In this document: one piece after another, positions 1 to 4,886 of the stretch | Position numbering within the stretch: the stretch's first letter is position 1 | Layout: each line of letters starts with the position of its first letter | Source of the DNA: Atribacterota bacterium | GTDB taxonomy: Bacteria > Atribacterota > Phoenicimicrobiia > Phoenicimicrobiales > Phoenicimicrobiaceae | Assembly (NCBI GenBank): GCA_030599445.1 | Contig: JAUVOA010000122.1 | Location: 1 to 5,331 of the forward strand | Direction of reading: 5' to 3' | DNA length: 5,331 nt | Position numbers and translations under genes: made by a program | The notes under the pieces: model-generated | What the model was told of the DNA's origin: nothing | Seen by the model: only the letters and a program-made list of their open reading frames with translations | Database searches by the model: none

Positions 1-2
1 AA

Positions 3-101
3 GAAATGGAAGAAACAATTTCATGGATCAAATTAAAAATACTACGCCCATGGGTTTTAAATCTTTCCAGGGGAAACCTAGAGAAGTTAAGAGAAGGCTG
101 A
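3..101 (+). CDS. Probable 3' end of an unidentified gene (partial)
   Basis: The third forward frame is open from the left edge to a TGA at 99-101 and encodes 32 residues containing ISWIKLKILRPWVLNLSRG and ending KLREG. The mix of hydrophobic and basic residues looks like a genuine C-terminus, but I do not recognise a family. An in-frame ATG at 6-8 has too little sequence before it to judge, so the start most likely lies outside the window. Another forward frame (2-148) and the minus strand are also open here, so the frame choice is an inference from composition. No terminator hairpin follows before the next gene. Confidence 0.3.
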   Translation, partial: EMEETISWIKLKILRPWVLNLSRGNLEKLREG

Positions 102-163
102 TTGGTATTTATAGGATAAACGCGGTTTTGCGCCTATACTCCTATTAGTAGTATATACAATTA

Positions 164-190
164 TTGAGCAAAGTCTTACGCTGATACAAT
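164..190 (+). promoter_or_regulatory. Possible sigma-A-type promoter
   Basis: TTGAGC (164-169) and TACAAT (185-190) match the sigma-A -35 and -10 boxes at 4 and 5 of 6 positions. The spacer is only 15 nt, shorter than the usual 17, so this is a weak candidate. The -10 box also lies very close to the ribosome binding site at 196-203, which would leave almost no leader. It would drive the remnant at 211 and the SH3 gene at 440. Confidence 0.2.
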
Positions 191-210
191 TATGAAAAGG
201 AGATTTGAAA

Positions 211-411
211 ATGAAAATTGTTATTTTAAACGAAAGCCCTAAAGGCGAATTTAGCATCACATTACAATATGTGCACTTCATACAGAAAAAATATCTCCAG
301 CGGAAGATTGAAAAAGATCGTCGAGAAAACAGGATAATGCCTCAGCGCGAAGAATATGATATAGTATATAAAATAAGGTTTAATCAATCAGTCCGGCTAT
401 TGGAGTGTTAG
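211..411 (+). pseudogene. Decayed flavodoxin-fold NAD(P)H oxidoreductase remnant
   Basis: The 66-residue product begins MKIVILNESPKGEF and continues TLQYVHFIQKK. This resembles the N-terminus of a clostridial flavodoxin-family oxidoreductase group, whose members start MKIVxLNGSPKG and are normally well over 200 residues. Residue 8 of the FMN phosphate-binding loop is Glu where the family has Gly. Beyond about residue 30, roughly a dozen residues appear to be missing before RKIEKD. The segment DIVYKIR may correspond to the EIIDEIR-like stretch of intact relatives, and the frame then stops. The flavin-binding aromatic loop and everything after it are absent. ATG 211 is preferred over TTG 205 because AAAAGGAGA (196-203) lies 7 nt before it. 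The gene is probably non-functional, though a short translated peptide cannot be excluded. The family assignment rests on remembered motifs. Confidence 0.6.
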
Positions 412-439
412 GAGAAATAATCACTCAGGAGGTTAAGAA

Positions 440-805
440 ATGAATAGACCTCATCGATACAGAGTTATTCAATCGAGAAAGACTAATTATTCAGTTCCGA
501 TTGTTCTTAAGAGGGGTGAAACAGTCACGATAGGTGAAGAATACAAAGAGAAAGATACGTGGAAAGGTTGGATTTGGTGCGAAACATCAGAAAAGAAATG
601 CTGGGTACCATATCAGATTATTGAAAAACAAGACGAAAGACACGGAAAGCTCAAAGAGGAGTATATAGCTACTGAGCTGAACGTTGACAAAGATGATTCA
701 ATTGAAGCCGAGAAAGAATTGAATGGCTGGGTATGGGGAAGAAATGTAAATAAGAACGAATACGGATGGGTACCCCTGGAAATCTTAGAGAAAGAGGATC
801 GATAA
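440..805 (+). CDS. Small protein with two bacterial SH3-like modules
   Basis: This 121-residue protein consists almost wholly of two SH3-like beta-barrel modules. Module 1 (about residues 17-62) has GETVTI, WKGWIWC (41-47) and CWVPYQIIE (54-62). Module 2 (about 75-118) has YIATELNV, ELNGWVWG (93-100) and YGWVPLEILE. The recurring pattern of Gly-Trp-x-Trp, then a short hairpin, then Trp-Val-Pro is the SH3 signature. There is no signal peptide or membrane segment, so it should be cytoplasmic, unlike cell-wall-targeting SH3b domains. It probably binds a ligand or protein partner, but the ligand cannot be inferred. ATG 440 has AGGAGGT at 427-433. It follows the flavodoxin remnant by 28 nt and may have been co-transcribed with it. 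No terminator follows. The domain call is solid; the function is unknown. Confidence 0.8.
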   Translation: MNRPHRYRVIQSRKTNYSVPIVLKRGETVTIGEEYKEKDTWKGWIWCETSEKKCWVPYQIIEKQDERHGKLKEEYIATELNVDKDDSIEAEKELNGWVWGRNVNKNEYGWVPLEILEKEDR

Positions 806-881
806 ACTGTGGGAAAGAATTTTTTATTTTGTTTTTATTTCCTGATATTGTATTTGTATAAACCATAAAGGAGGAGAAGAG

Positions 882-1934
882 ATGATCACTCTTCAAGTCA
901 TTGGCATTATTATCGGGATACTTGCCCTTTACTTGTTAATTGTGACTTTTGCACCCGGCTTTACGGTACCAGAGCAACCCCTGGAAAAAGCGAAAAAATT
1001 GCCCAAGAAAGTGGACGCAAAACTACCCCAGTCAAGAAAAGATGTGACTTTTAAAGTCAAAGGCACGTCAATAAGCGCCTGGATGTATCTTCCTAAGGAT
1101 CTATCGGCTCCCGTTCCATGTATAATTATGGGACATGGTTTTGGGGGAACTAAGGATATGATCATGGAATCCTATGCTATTCGATATCAGGAAGCCGGAT
1201 TTGCTGTGCTTGCATTCGATTACCGGCATTTTGGTGAAAGTGAGGGGGAACCGCGACAGCTGATTTTAATTCCCTACCAACTGGAAGATTATACAGCAGC
1301 GATAGAGTATGCTCGGAGTCTCAAGGAGATTGATCCGGTAAGAATTGCTCTGTGGGGCACTTCTGCAAGTGGTGGATATGGTATGGTAATCGCTGCAAAA
1401 GACAAAAATATTTCCTGTATATGTGCACAATGTCCGGGATTGGATCCTCATGCCTCAGGAGAGATGTTTTTAAAAAAATTAGGCATTGGGCACATTCTCC
1501 GTCTGTTTGTTCACGGACAACGTGATATGATGAGGTTTCGCTTAGGTCTTTCGCCCCATAAAATACCTATCGTAGGAAAACCTGGAAGTATTGCTTTTTT
1601 CCCCATTTTAGATGCTTATGAAGGTTACAGTAAACTTGCATCGGAGAATTTTATTAACGAAATCTGTGCTCGTGTCATTCTGCGGTCACACGGATTCAAA
1701 CCGGTCGAACACATACAGAACGTACAATGCCCAATCTTGATTCAAATATGTGATCATGACAGCTTGGCTCCAATAAGCACCGAAGCCGCTAAAGAATTGG
1801 AGAAATATGCAGAAGTAAAACACTATCCCATCGGCCACTTTGATATCTATATCGGGGATAACTTCGAAAAAAGCGTGAGCGATCAGCTTGAATTTTTTAA
1901 GAAACACCTTCTCAGGAAGAAAAAATCCCCATGA
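882..1934 (+). CDS. Membrane-anchored alpha/beta hydrolase
   Basis: The 350-residue protein starts with a hydrophobic helix (residues 5-23, IGIIIGILALYLLIV) that is probably an uncleaved membrane anchor, followed by a basic, Pro-rich linker to about 55. The alpha/beta hydrolase domain runs from about 55 to 343. It has the oxyanion-hole motif HGFGG (85-89), the nucleophile elbow GTSASGG with Ser161 (159-165), the acid DHDSLAP with probable catalytic Asp293, and His319 in GHFD. All three triad members are therefore present. The insert between about 185 and 260 is the usual position of the substrate-covering cap. Relatives hydrolyse esters or peptides (acetyl-xylan esterase, S15-like and related groups); the substrate here is unknown. 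ATG 882 has AAAGGAGG at 867-874. The stop lies 54 nt before yoaP, with no visible terminator, so the two may share a transcript. Confidence 0.9.
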   Translation: MITLQVIGIIIGILALYLLIVTFAPGFTVPEQPLEKAKKLPKKVDAKLPQSRKDVTFKVKGTSISAWMYLPKDLSAPVPCIIMGHGFGGTKDMIMESYAIRYQEAGFAVLAFDYRHFGESEGEPRQLILIPYQLEDYTAAIEYARSLKEIDPVRIALWGTSASGGYGMVIAAKDKNISCICAQCPGLDPHASGEMFLKKLGIGHILRLFVHGQRDMMRFRLGLSPHKIPIVGKPGSIAFFPILDAYEGYSKLASENFINEICARVILRSHGFKPVEHIQNVQCPILIQICDHDSLAPISTEAAKELEKYAEVKHYPIGHFDIYIGDNFEKSVSDQLEFFKKHLLRKKKSP

Positions 1935-1988
1935 AATCTCATTAAAAAGAAAATATAAAATTATTTAAGACGAAAGGGGGTTTTATAG

Positions 1989-2756
1989 ATGAATAGTAAA
2001 ATGAAAATTATTAGTATAAATTCAGAAAATATCTCCGAATATCAGCCGGTATGCTTTTTAAATCCCAAAAATGAAGGATATTTAAAGAAGTTAGAATGGT
2101 TAAAAGAATGCTTTTCTAAAGGTTTGGTAATTAAACTGTTATATCTGGAAAATGAGAAAAAATGCAATGGTTTTATTGAATACATCCCCGGAGAGTATGC
2201 CTGGAGAGCAGTTGATGCCAAGGGGTATATATTCATCCACTGTATCTGGATTTCTCCCAACAAGCACAAGGGAAAAGGATATGGTTCACTCCTGGTTAAA
2301 GAATGCATTAAAGATGCCAAGAAGGAAGCAAAATATGGTGTCGCGGTAGTTACCAGTGAAGGTCCATTCATGGCCGGTAAAGCTCTTTTTTTGAAAAATG
2401 GCTTTAACTCTGTGGCTAAGGCCAAACCTTCCTATGAATTGATGATCAAAACCATTAAGAGCGGACCTTTACCCAAATTCAGGGATTGGGAAAAGCAACT
2501 GAGCCGATATAAAGGATTAAATATTATCTATACTAATCAATGTCCCTGGGTGGCCCGATCCATTAAAGAGCTAAGTGAGATCGTTAAGAAAAAAGGTTTA
2601 AAATTAAAAATAGTTGAATTAGAAAACGCCAGGCAAGCACAAGATGCACCCTCAATATACACTGCATTTAACTTAATTTATAATGGAAAACTCTTGGTTG
2701 ACCATTATATTTCCAGTAAAAGATTTCTGAATATAATTGATAAAGAGTTAAATTAA
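1989..2756 (+). CDS. yoaP: YoaP-family GNAT acetyltransferase with thioredoxin-like C-terminus
   Basis: The 255-residue protein matches the architecture of Bacillus subtilis YoaP, an uncharacterised N-acetyltransferase. The GNAT domain spans about residues 5-155. It includes NGFIEYIPGEYAW (60-72), IHCIWISP (83-90), the acetyl-CoA pyrophosphate-binding loop HKGKGYGSLL (93-102) and a C-terminal GNAT strand near FLKNGF (134-139). Residues from about 175 to 253 form the YoaP-like domain, with IIYTNQCPW (179-187) and APSIYTAF (220-227). That layout of a lone Cys185 next to Pro plus a later Ala-Pro loop resembles a thioredoxin fold with a single cysteine. It is expected to transfer an acetyl group from acetyl-CoA to an unknown amine in the cytoplasm. 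AAAGGGGG (1973-1980) lies 8 nt before ATG 1989; an internal ATG at 2001 is less well placed. Family assignment is confident; the substrate is unknown. Confidence 0.88.
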   Translation: MNSKMKIISINSENISEYQPVCFLNPKNEGYLKKLEWLKECFSKGLVIKLLYLENEKKCNGFIEYIPGEYAWRAVDAKGYIFIHCIWISPNKHKGKGYGSLLVKECIKDAKKEAKYGVAVVTSEGPFMAGKALFLKNGFNSVAKAKPSYELMIKTIKSGPLPKFRDWEKQLSRYKGLNIIYTNQCPWVARSIKELSEIVKKKGLKLKIVELENARQAQDAPSIYTAFNLIYNGKLLVDHYISSKRFLNIIDKELN

Positions 2757-2846
2757 TAGATTAAATCGGTAGCCGCTCAACGTGTCCTAGGATATGTTGA
2801 ATATTTTAAAAAAGTGAAGTATCATCTTATTCCAGGTATTTGGTAA
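2757..2846 (+). other. Coding-like spacer stretch, possible gene remnant
   Basis: Immediately after the yoaP stop and a second TAG (2757-2759), the same frame is open for 28 codons to TAA 2844-2846. It reads like protein, with AAQRVLGYVEYFKKVKYHL followed by IPGIW. There is no start codon with a ribosome binding site, and I do not recognise the family. It could be the tail of a decayed gene or chance. The rest of the spacer up to the repeat at 2926 shows nothing I can name. Confidence 0.2.
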
Positions 2847-2925
2847 TATAAATTTACGATAGTACGACAGGGAATAACAGTTCTTTGTTAGGTTTTTATG
2901 TCAAATGTTGAGACCCTATTTATTT

Positions 2926-2954
2926 AAAATGTGAAGTTGTGAAGTCTGACCCCA
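2926..2954 (+). repeat. 29-bp direct repeat, copy A
   Basis: This 29-bp segment recurs at 4532-4560 in the same orientation with one difference (T at 2945, C at the matching position 4551). It contains a perfect tandem 8-mer TGTGAAGT (2930-2937 and 2938-2945) followed by CTGACCCCA. On the other strand it reads GGGGTCAGACTTCACA. From memory, GGGGTCAG-type motifs occur in dispersed repeats linked to IS200-like or REP-associated transposases; no transposase gene is present here. Confidence 0.75.
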
Positions 2955-2968
2955 GACACACTGTCACA
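2938..2968 (+). promoter_or_regulatory. Hairpin just upstream of the flavoprotein ribosome binding site
   Basis: GTCTG (2944-2948) and CAGAC (2953-2957) form a perfect 5-bp stem around an ACCC loop. TGTGA (2938-2942) and TCACA (2964-2968) can add an outer stem, with an asymmetric bulge between. The structure ends 2 nt before AAGGAGG (2971-2977). It could affect translation of the downstream gene, or it may simply be the foot of a mobile repeat. It lacks a T-run, so it is not an intrinsic terminator. Confidence 0.4.
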
Positions 2969-2985
2969 CAAAGGAGGATGTAACG

Positions 2986-3684
2986 ATGAAGGTAATTGCT
3001 ATAAATGGCAGCCCTCGAGTGGAAAAGGGGTATACCGCTTTGATACTTAATTCTTTCAGTCATGGAATGATGGATGCCGGATCCGAGGTTGAGCTATTCT
3101 ACGCCAGACGTCTTAAAGTAAAGCCCTGCACTTGTGGCGAGATGTACTGCTGGTATAAGAAAGCCGGAGAATGCTGCATCAAGGATGATATGCAGCTGCT
3201 CTATCCTCAACTTAGGAAGGCGGATATCCTTGTCTTAGCCACTCCGGTTTATATCCCACTACCAGGTGAGATGCAGAATTTCATCAACAGGCTTTGTCCC
3301 TTAATTGAGCCCTTTCTTGAGACTCGCGAGGGACGTACCCGAGCCAGATTTCGTAAACAGGTTAAAATCCGGAAAATCGTGCTCGTATCTACCGGTGGAT
3401 GGTGGGAGAAAGCGAACTTTGAAACGGTAGTGTACATCACCGAAGAGCTTGCTAAAGGTGCGAGCGTGGAATTCGCCGGTGCAGTGCTCAGACCCCACGC
3501 CTTTTTAATGAAGGAGAAGGGGAAATTGACCAAGGATGGGGAAGCTGTACTGAATGCGGTAAAAAGAGCAGGTTATGAACTCATTAAAGAAGGTAGGGTC
3601 AATAAGGAGACTCTCAAGGCAATAAGCCGCCCACTCATCTCCGAGGAGGAGCTCAGGAGAAGATACAACAAGGCACTTTCTTAA
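2986..3684 (+). CDS. Flavodoxin-fold NAD(P)H-dependent oxidoreductase, iron-sulfur-flavoprotein-like
   Basis: The 232-residue cytoplasmic protein has a flavodoxin fold of the NADPH-dependent FMN reductase type. The N-terminal strand and FMN phosphate loop are MKVIAINGSPR (1-11). A Cys-rich insert follows, PCTCGEMYCW (47-56) and GECCIKDDM (61-69). Then come the flavin-contacting TPVYIPLPG (86-94) and the second loop STGGWWE (135-141). The order resembles archaeal and clostridial iron-sulfur flavoproteins, where compact cysteines just before DDM bind a 4Fe-4S cluster. Here Cys48, 50, 55, 63 and 64 are spaced unusually, so cluster binding is possible but unproven. It probably passes electrons between a nicotinamide or ferredoxin donor and an unknown acceptor. 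ATG 2986 has AAGGAGG at 2971-2977. Its codons appear more G/C-rich than those of its neighbours, and it sits between the two 29-bp repeats, which is compatible with separate acquisition. Confidence 0.87.
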   Translation: MKVIAINGSPRVEKGYTALILNSFSHGMMDAGSEVELFYARRLKVKPCTCGEMYCWYKKAGECCIKDDMQLLYPQLRKADILVLATPVYIPLPGEMQNFINRLCPLIEPFLETREGRTRARFRKQVKIRKIVLVSTGGWWEKANFETVVYITEELAKGASVEFAGAVLRPHAFLMKEKGKLTKDGEAVLNAVKRAGYELIKEGRVNKETLKAISRPLISEEELRRRYNKALS

Positions 3685-3840
3685 TATAATTTACGGTCAT
3701 TGGCCTATAAGCTTGATAAAAAGTTAAGCTCTATTTGTTATTATTATCTTAACAATCCCGAAGAAGTGAAAAAGACTATGATCACGGAGGCGAATCAGGA
3801 GAAGACAGCGCTATACTATTTAATCGTGGTTAATCGTTAG
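3685..3840 (+). other. In-frame coding-like extension after the flavoprotein stop
   Basis: After TAA 3682-3684 the same frame stays open for 51 codons to TAG 3838-3840. It includes LNNPEEVKKTMITEANQEK and ends LIVVNR. A TTG at 3700 or an ATG at 3778 could start a small protein, but neither has a ribosome binding site. It may be a decayed gene end, an ancestral C-terminal extension of the oxidoreductase, or chance. I do not recognise it. The remaining spacer (3841-3923) is pyrimidine-rich with no identifiable gene. Confidence 0.2.
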
Positions 3841-3923
3841 CAATCGTTCCTATCTTTTTTCAAATATATCTTTTTTTACCTATTTCAATGAGTTCGTTAA
3901 TTACTTTTTGGTTTACTATTTCT

Positions 3924-3951
3924 TTTACTCACTGATTACTTACGGTATATT
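3924..3951 (+). promoter_or_regulatory. Candidate sigma-A promoter for the membrane methyltransferase gene
   Basis: TTTACT (3924-3929) matches the -35 consensus at 4 of 6 positions, and TATATT (3946-3951) matches the -10 consensus at 5 of 6, with a 16-nt spacer. Initiation near 3958 would give a leader of about 65 nt before ATG 4025. This would transcribe the methyltransferase gene separately from the flavoprotein gene, in line with the 340-nt gap. Confidence 0.35.
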
Positions 3952-4024
3952 TATAAAGGCCGATAGGAGAGATGATGATTGCCTTATCTGATAGTTTGAA
4001 AAGTCAGAGGGAAGGAGATTGAAT

Positions 4025-4513
4025 ATGAAACAATGGATGAAGGGTGGTTTCCTGTACTATGTTGCGGGTACTTTGCTGGTTTTAGCTTACTCTTTACTCT
4101 GGTTCTTAGATACTCCTGCTGGTGTCCAACTGTTACGGTATATTGGAGGAGGAATCTTAGTGGTCGGCATTATCTTGATCATTCTACCTAGATTTGTTTT
4201 TCACAGTAAGGGAAAACCGGAAAAAGGAAAGGATTGGATCGAGACCACAGTTGTCGTTGACACAGGAATCTACGCTCTTGTTAGGCATCCACTCTATCTG
4301 GGTTGGTTACTCATGTATGTTGCACTTATTCTCTTAAGCCAACATTGGTTAACCGCGATTATTGTGATTCCAGGTATGGTATGTGTATACTTAATTTCAA
4401 GACAGGAAGACCAGCACCTCATCGAAAAGTTTGGTGATGACTATAAAGATTATATGAATAAAGTGCCAAGAATAAATCTCTTAGTAGGGATCATACGACT
4501 GATACGACGATAG
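4025..4513 (+). CDS. Isoprenylcysteine/phospholipid methyltransferase-family membrane protein
   Basis: The 162-residue protein has about four hydrophobic helices: roughly 9-28, 37-55, 91-106 and 109-125. It carries the hallmark of the isoprenylcysteine carboxyl methyltransferase / phospholipid methyltransferase superfamily: RHPLYLGW (87-94) between helices two and three, then a conserved acidic segment SRQEDQHLIEKFGDDYKDY (125-143) and VPR (147-149). In this superfamily these residues bind S-adenosylmethionine at the membrane face. The acceptor here is unknown; bacteria lack the CaaX pathway, so lipid, thiol or small-molecule methylation is more likely than protein methylation. ATG 4025 is chosen over TTG 4019 because AAGGAG (4012-4017) lies 7 nt before the ATG and only 1 nt before the TTG. 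The gene ends 18 nt before repeat copy B, with no T-tract terminator. Confidence 0.85.
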   Translation: MKQWMKGGFLYYVAGTLLVLAYSLLWFLDTPAGVQLLRYIGGGILVVGIILIILPRFVFHSKGKPEKGKDWIETTVVVDTGIYALVRHPLYLGWLLMYVALILLSQHWLTAIIVIPGMVCVYLISRQEDQHLIEKFGDDYKDYMNKVPRINLLVGIIRLIRR

Positions 4514-4515
4514 TG

Positions 4516-4557
4516 GGCTTCAAAGGTCATAAAAATGTGAAGTTGTGAAGCCTGACC
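4516..4557 (+). repeat. Two crossing inverted repeats overlapping repeat copy B
   Basis: GGCTTCA (4516-4522) is the exact reverse complement of TGAAGCC (4546-4552). GGTCA (4525-4529) is the exact reverse complement of TGACC (4553-4557). The pairings interleave, so they cannot nest in one hairpin; they would form a pseudoknot or two alternative stems. The C that distinguishes copy B from copy A is needed for the first pairing. No T-run follows, so a terminator role is not supported. Confidence 0.4.
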
Positions 4558-4560
4558 CCA
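4532..4560 (+). repeat. 29-bp direct repeat, copy B
   Basis: This is the second copy of the repeat at 2926-2954, identical at 28 of 29 positions and in the same orientation, 1,606 bp downstream. It keeps the tandem 8-mers TGTGAAGT / TGTGAAGC but loses the GTCTG/CAGAC hairpin of copy A, since AAACG replaces GACAC after the shared CCCCA. The two copies bracket the flavoprotein and methyltransferase genes. Confidence 0.75.
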
Positions 4561-4578
4561 AACGATTTAAGAGGAAAG

Positions 4579-4665
4579 ATGCTTGATAAAAATTTGCACG
4601 CGCTTGGAACTATCCTCCCACCTGACTCCCTTAAGTTTTACAAATTAATAAGAACAACAGAATAA
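4579..4665 (+). CDS. Possible 28-residue small ORF
   Basis: ATG 4579 to TAA 4663-4665 encodes a peptide starting MLDKNLHALGTILPPDSLKF and ending LIRTTE. GAGGA (4571-4575) precedes it with only 3 nt of spacing, which is too tight for efficient initiation. It has no recognisable motif or membrane segment. It may be a fragment or chance. The rest of the 4514-4886 spacer holds repeat copy B, a candidate sigma-H promoter and A+T-rich leader, and no other gene. Confidence 0.15.
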   Translation: MLDKNLHALGTILPPDSLKFYKLIRTTE

Positions 4666-4737
4666 TTGCAATAACGGAGCCAAGAAAATGTCAGCCCTTT
4701 AGAAATTATATTGAAGGACTTTTTTGTTGGAAAAAGA

Positions 4738-4762
4738 AGGATTTTTAAGATATTTGTCGTAT
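4738..4762 (+). promoter_or_regulatory. Candidate sigma-H promoter for the PAS sensor gene
   Basis: AGGATTT (4738-4744) matches the sigma-H -35 element, and GTAT (4759-4762, within GTCGTATA) is one base from the usual GAAT -10 core. The 14-nt gap equals that of the Bacillus subtilis spoVG promoter as I recall it. A related AAGGACTTTT occurs upstream at 4714-4723. Initiation near 4770 would give a leader of roughly 115 nt. Sigma-H controls early stationary-phase and sporulation genes, including sensor kinase genes such as kinA in B. subtilis. A sigma-A -10 (TATACT, 4760-4765) overlaps but lacks a good -35. Confidence 0.4.
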
Positions 4763-4805
4763 ACTATAAATATAAGGTTAAATTGTAAAAAATTAATCTA
4801 AATAA

Positions 4806-4825
4806 TTTCAGGATAGAAACTGAAA
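4806..4825 (+). repeat. Small inverted repeat in the PAS-gene leader
   Basis: TTTCAG (4806-4811) and CTGAAA (4820-4825) form a 6-bp stem with an 8-nt loop, 61 nt before the start codon. It is A+T-rich and followed by A residues, so it is not a + strand terminator. It could be a weak leader structure or an operator-like site, or chance. Confidence 0.2.
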
Positions 4826-4886
4826 AAAAGATGTTCTGATTGTTTTATTATCTATTTTAAAAATATTTTTTATAGGAGGCAGTAGA

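Noticed and set aside
87..281. Minus-strand 64-residue open frame
   Set aside because: It runs antisense to the start of the flavodoxin remnant, has no family-like motif, and no ribosome binding site stood out in front of it.
2042..2425. Minus-strand 127-residue open frame inside yoaP
   Set aside because: It is antisense to the well-supported GNAT domain and its composition looks like a shadow translation, with no recognisable domain.
882..2756. Hydrolase plus acetyltransferase as a dedicated resistance or biosynthetic system
   Set aside because: Both families have very broad substrates and the neighbours give no pathway signal, so a joint function would be guesswork.
3249..3533. Minus-strand open frames inside the flavoprotein gene
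   Set aside because: They are antisense to conserved flavodoxin motifs and explained by the codon bias of the real gene.
3710..3730. AGCTT/AAGCT inverted repeat after the flavoprotein gene as a terminator
   Set aside because: The stem is only 5 bp with an 11-nt loop and is not followed by a T-run, so it does not qualify as an intrinsic terminator.
3864..3940. Minus-strand coding-like stretch of about 20 codons (EIVNQKVINELIEIGKK)
   Set aside because: It is short and in A+T-rich, pyrimidine-biased DNA, lacks a start and ribosome binding site, and matches no family I know.
4019..4024. TTG start two codons upstream for the methyltransferase
   Set aside because: The TTG lies 1 nt from AAGGAG, too close for initiation, whereas ATG 4025 has ideal spacing.
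2926..4560. CRISPR array based on the repeated 29-mer
   Set aside because: There are only two copies 1.6 kb apart with genes between them, no regular spacers and no cas genes.
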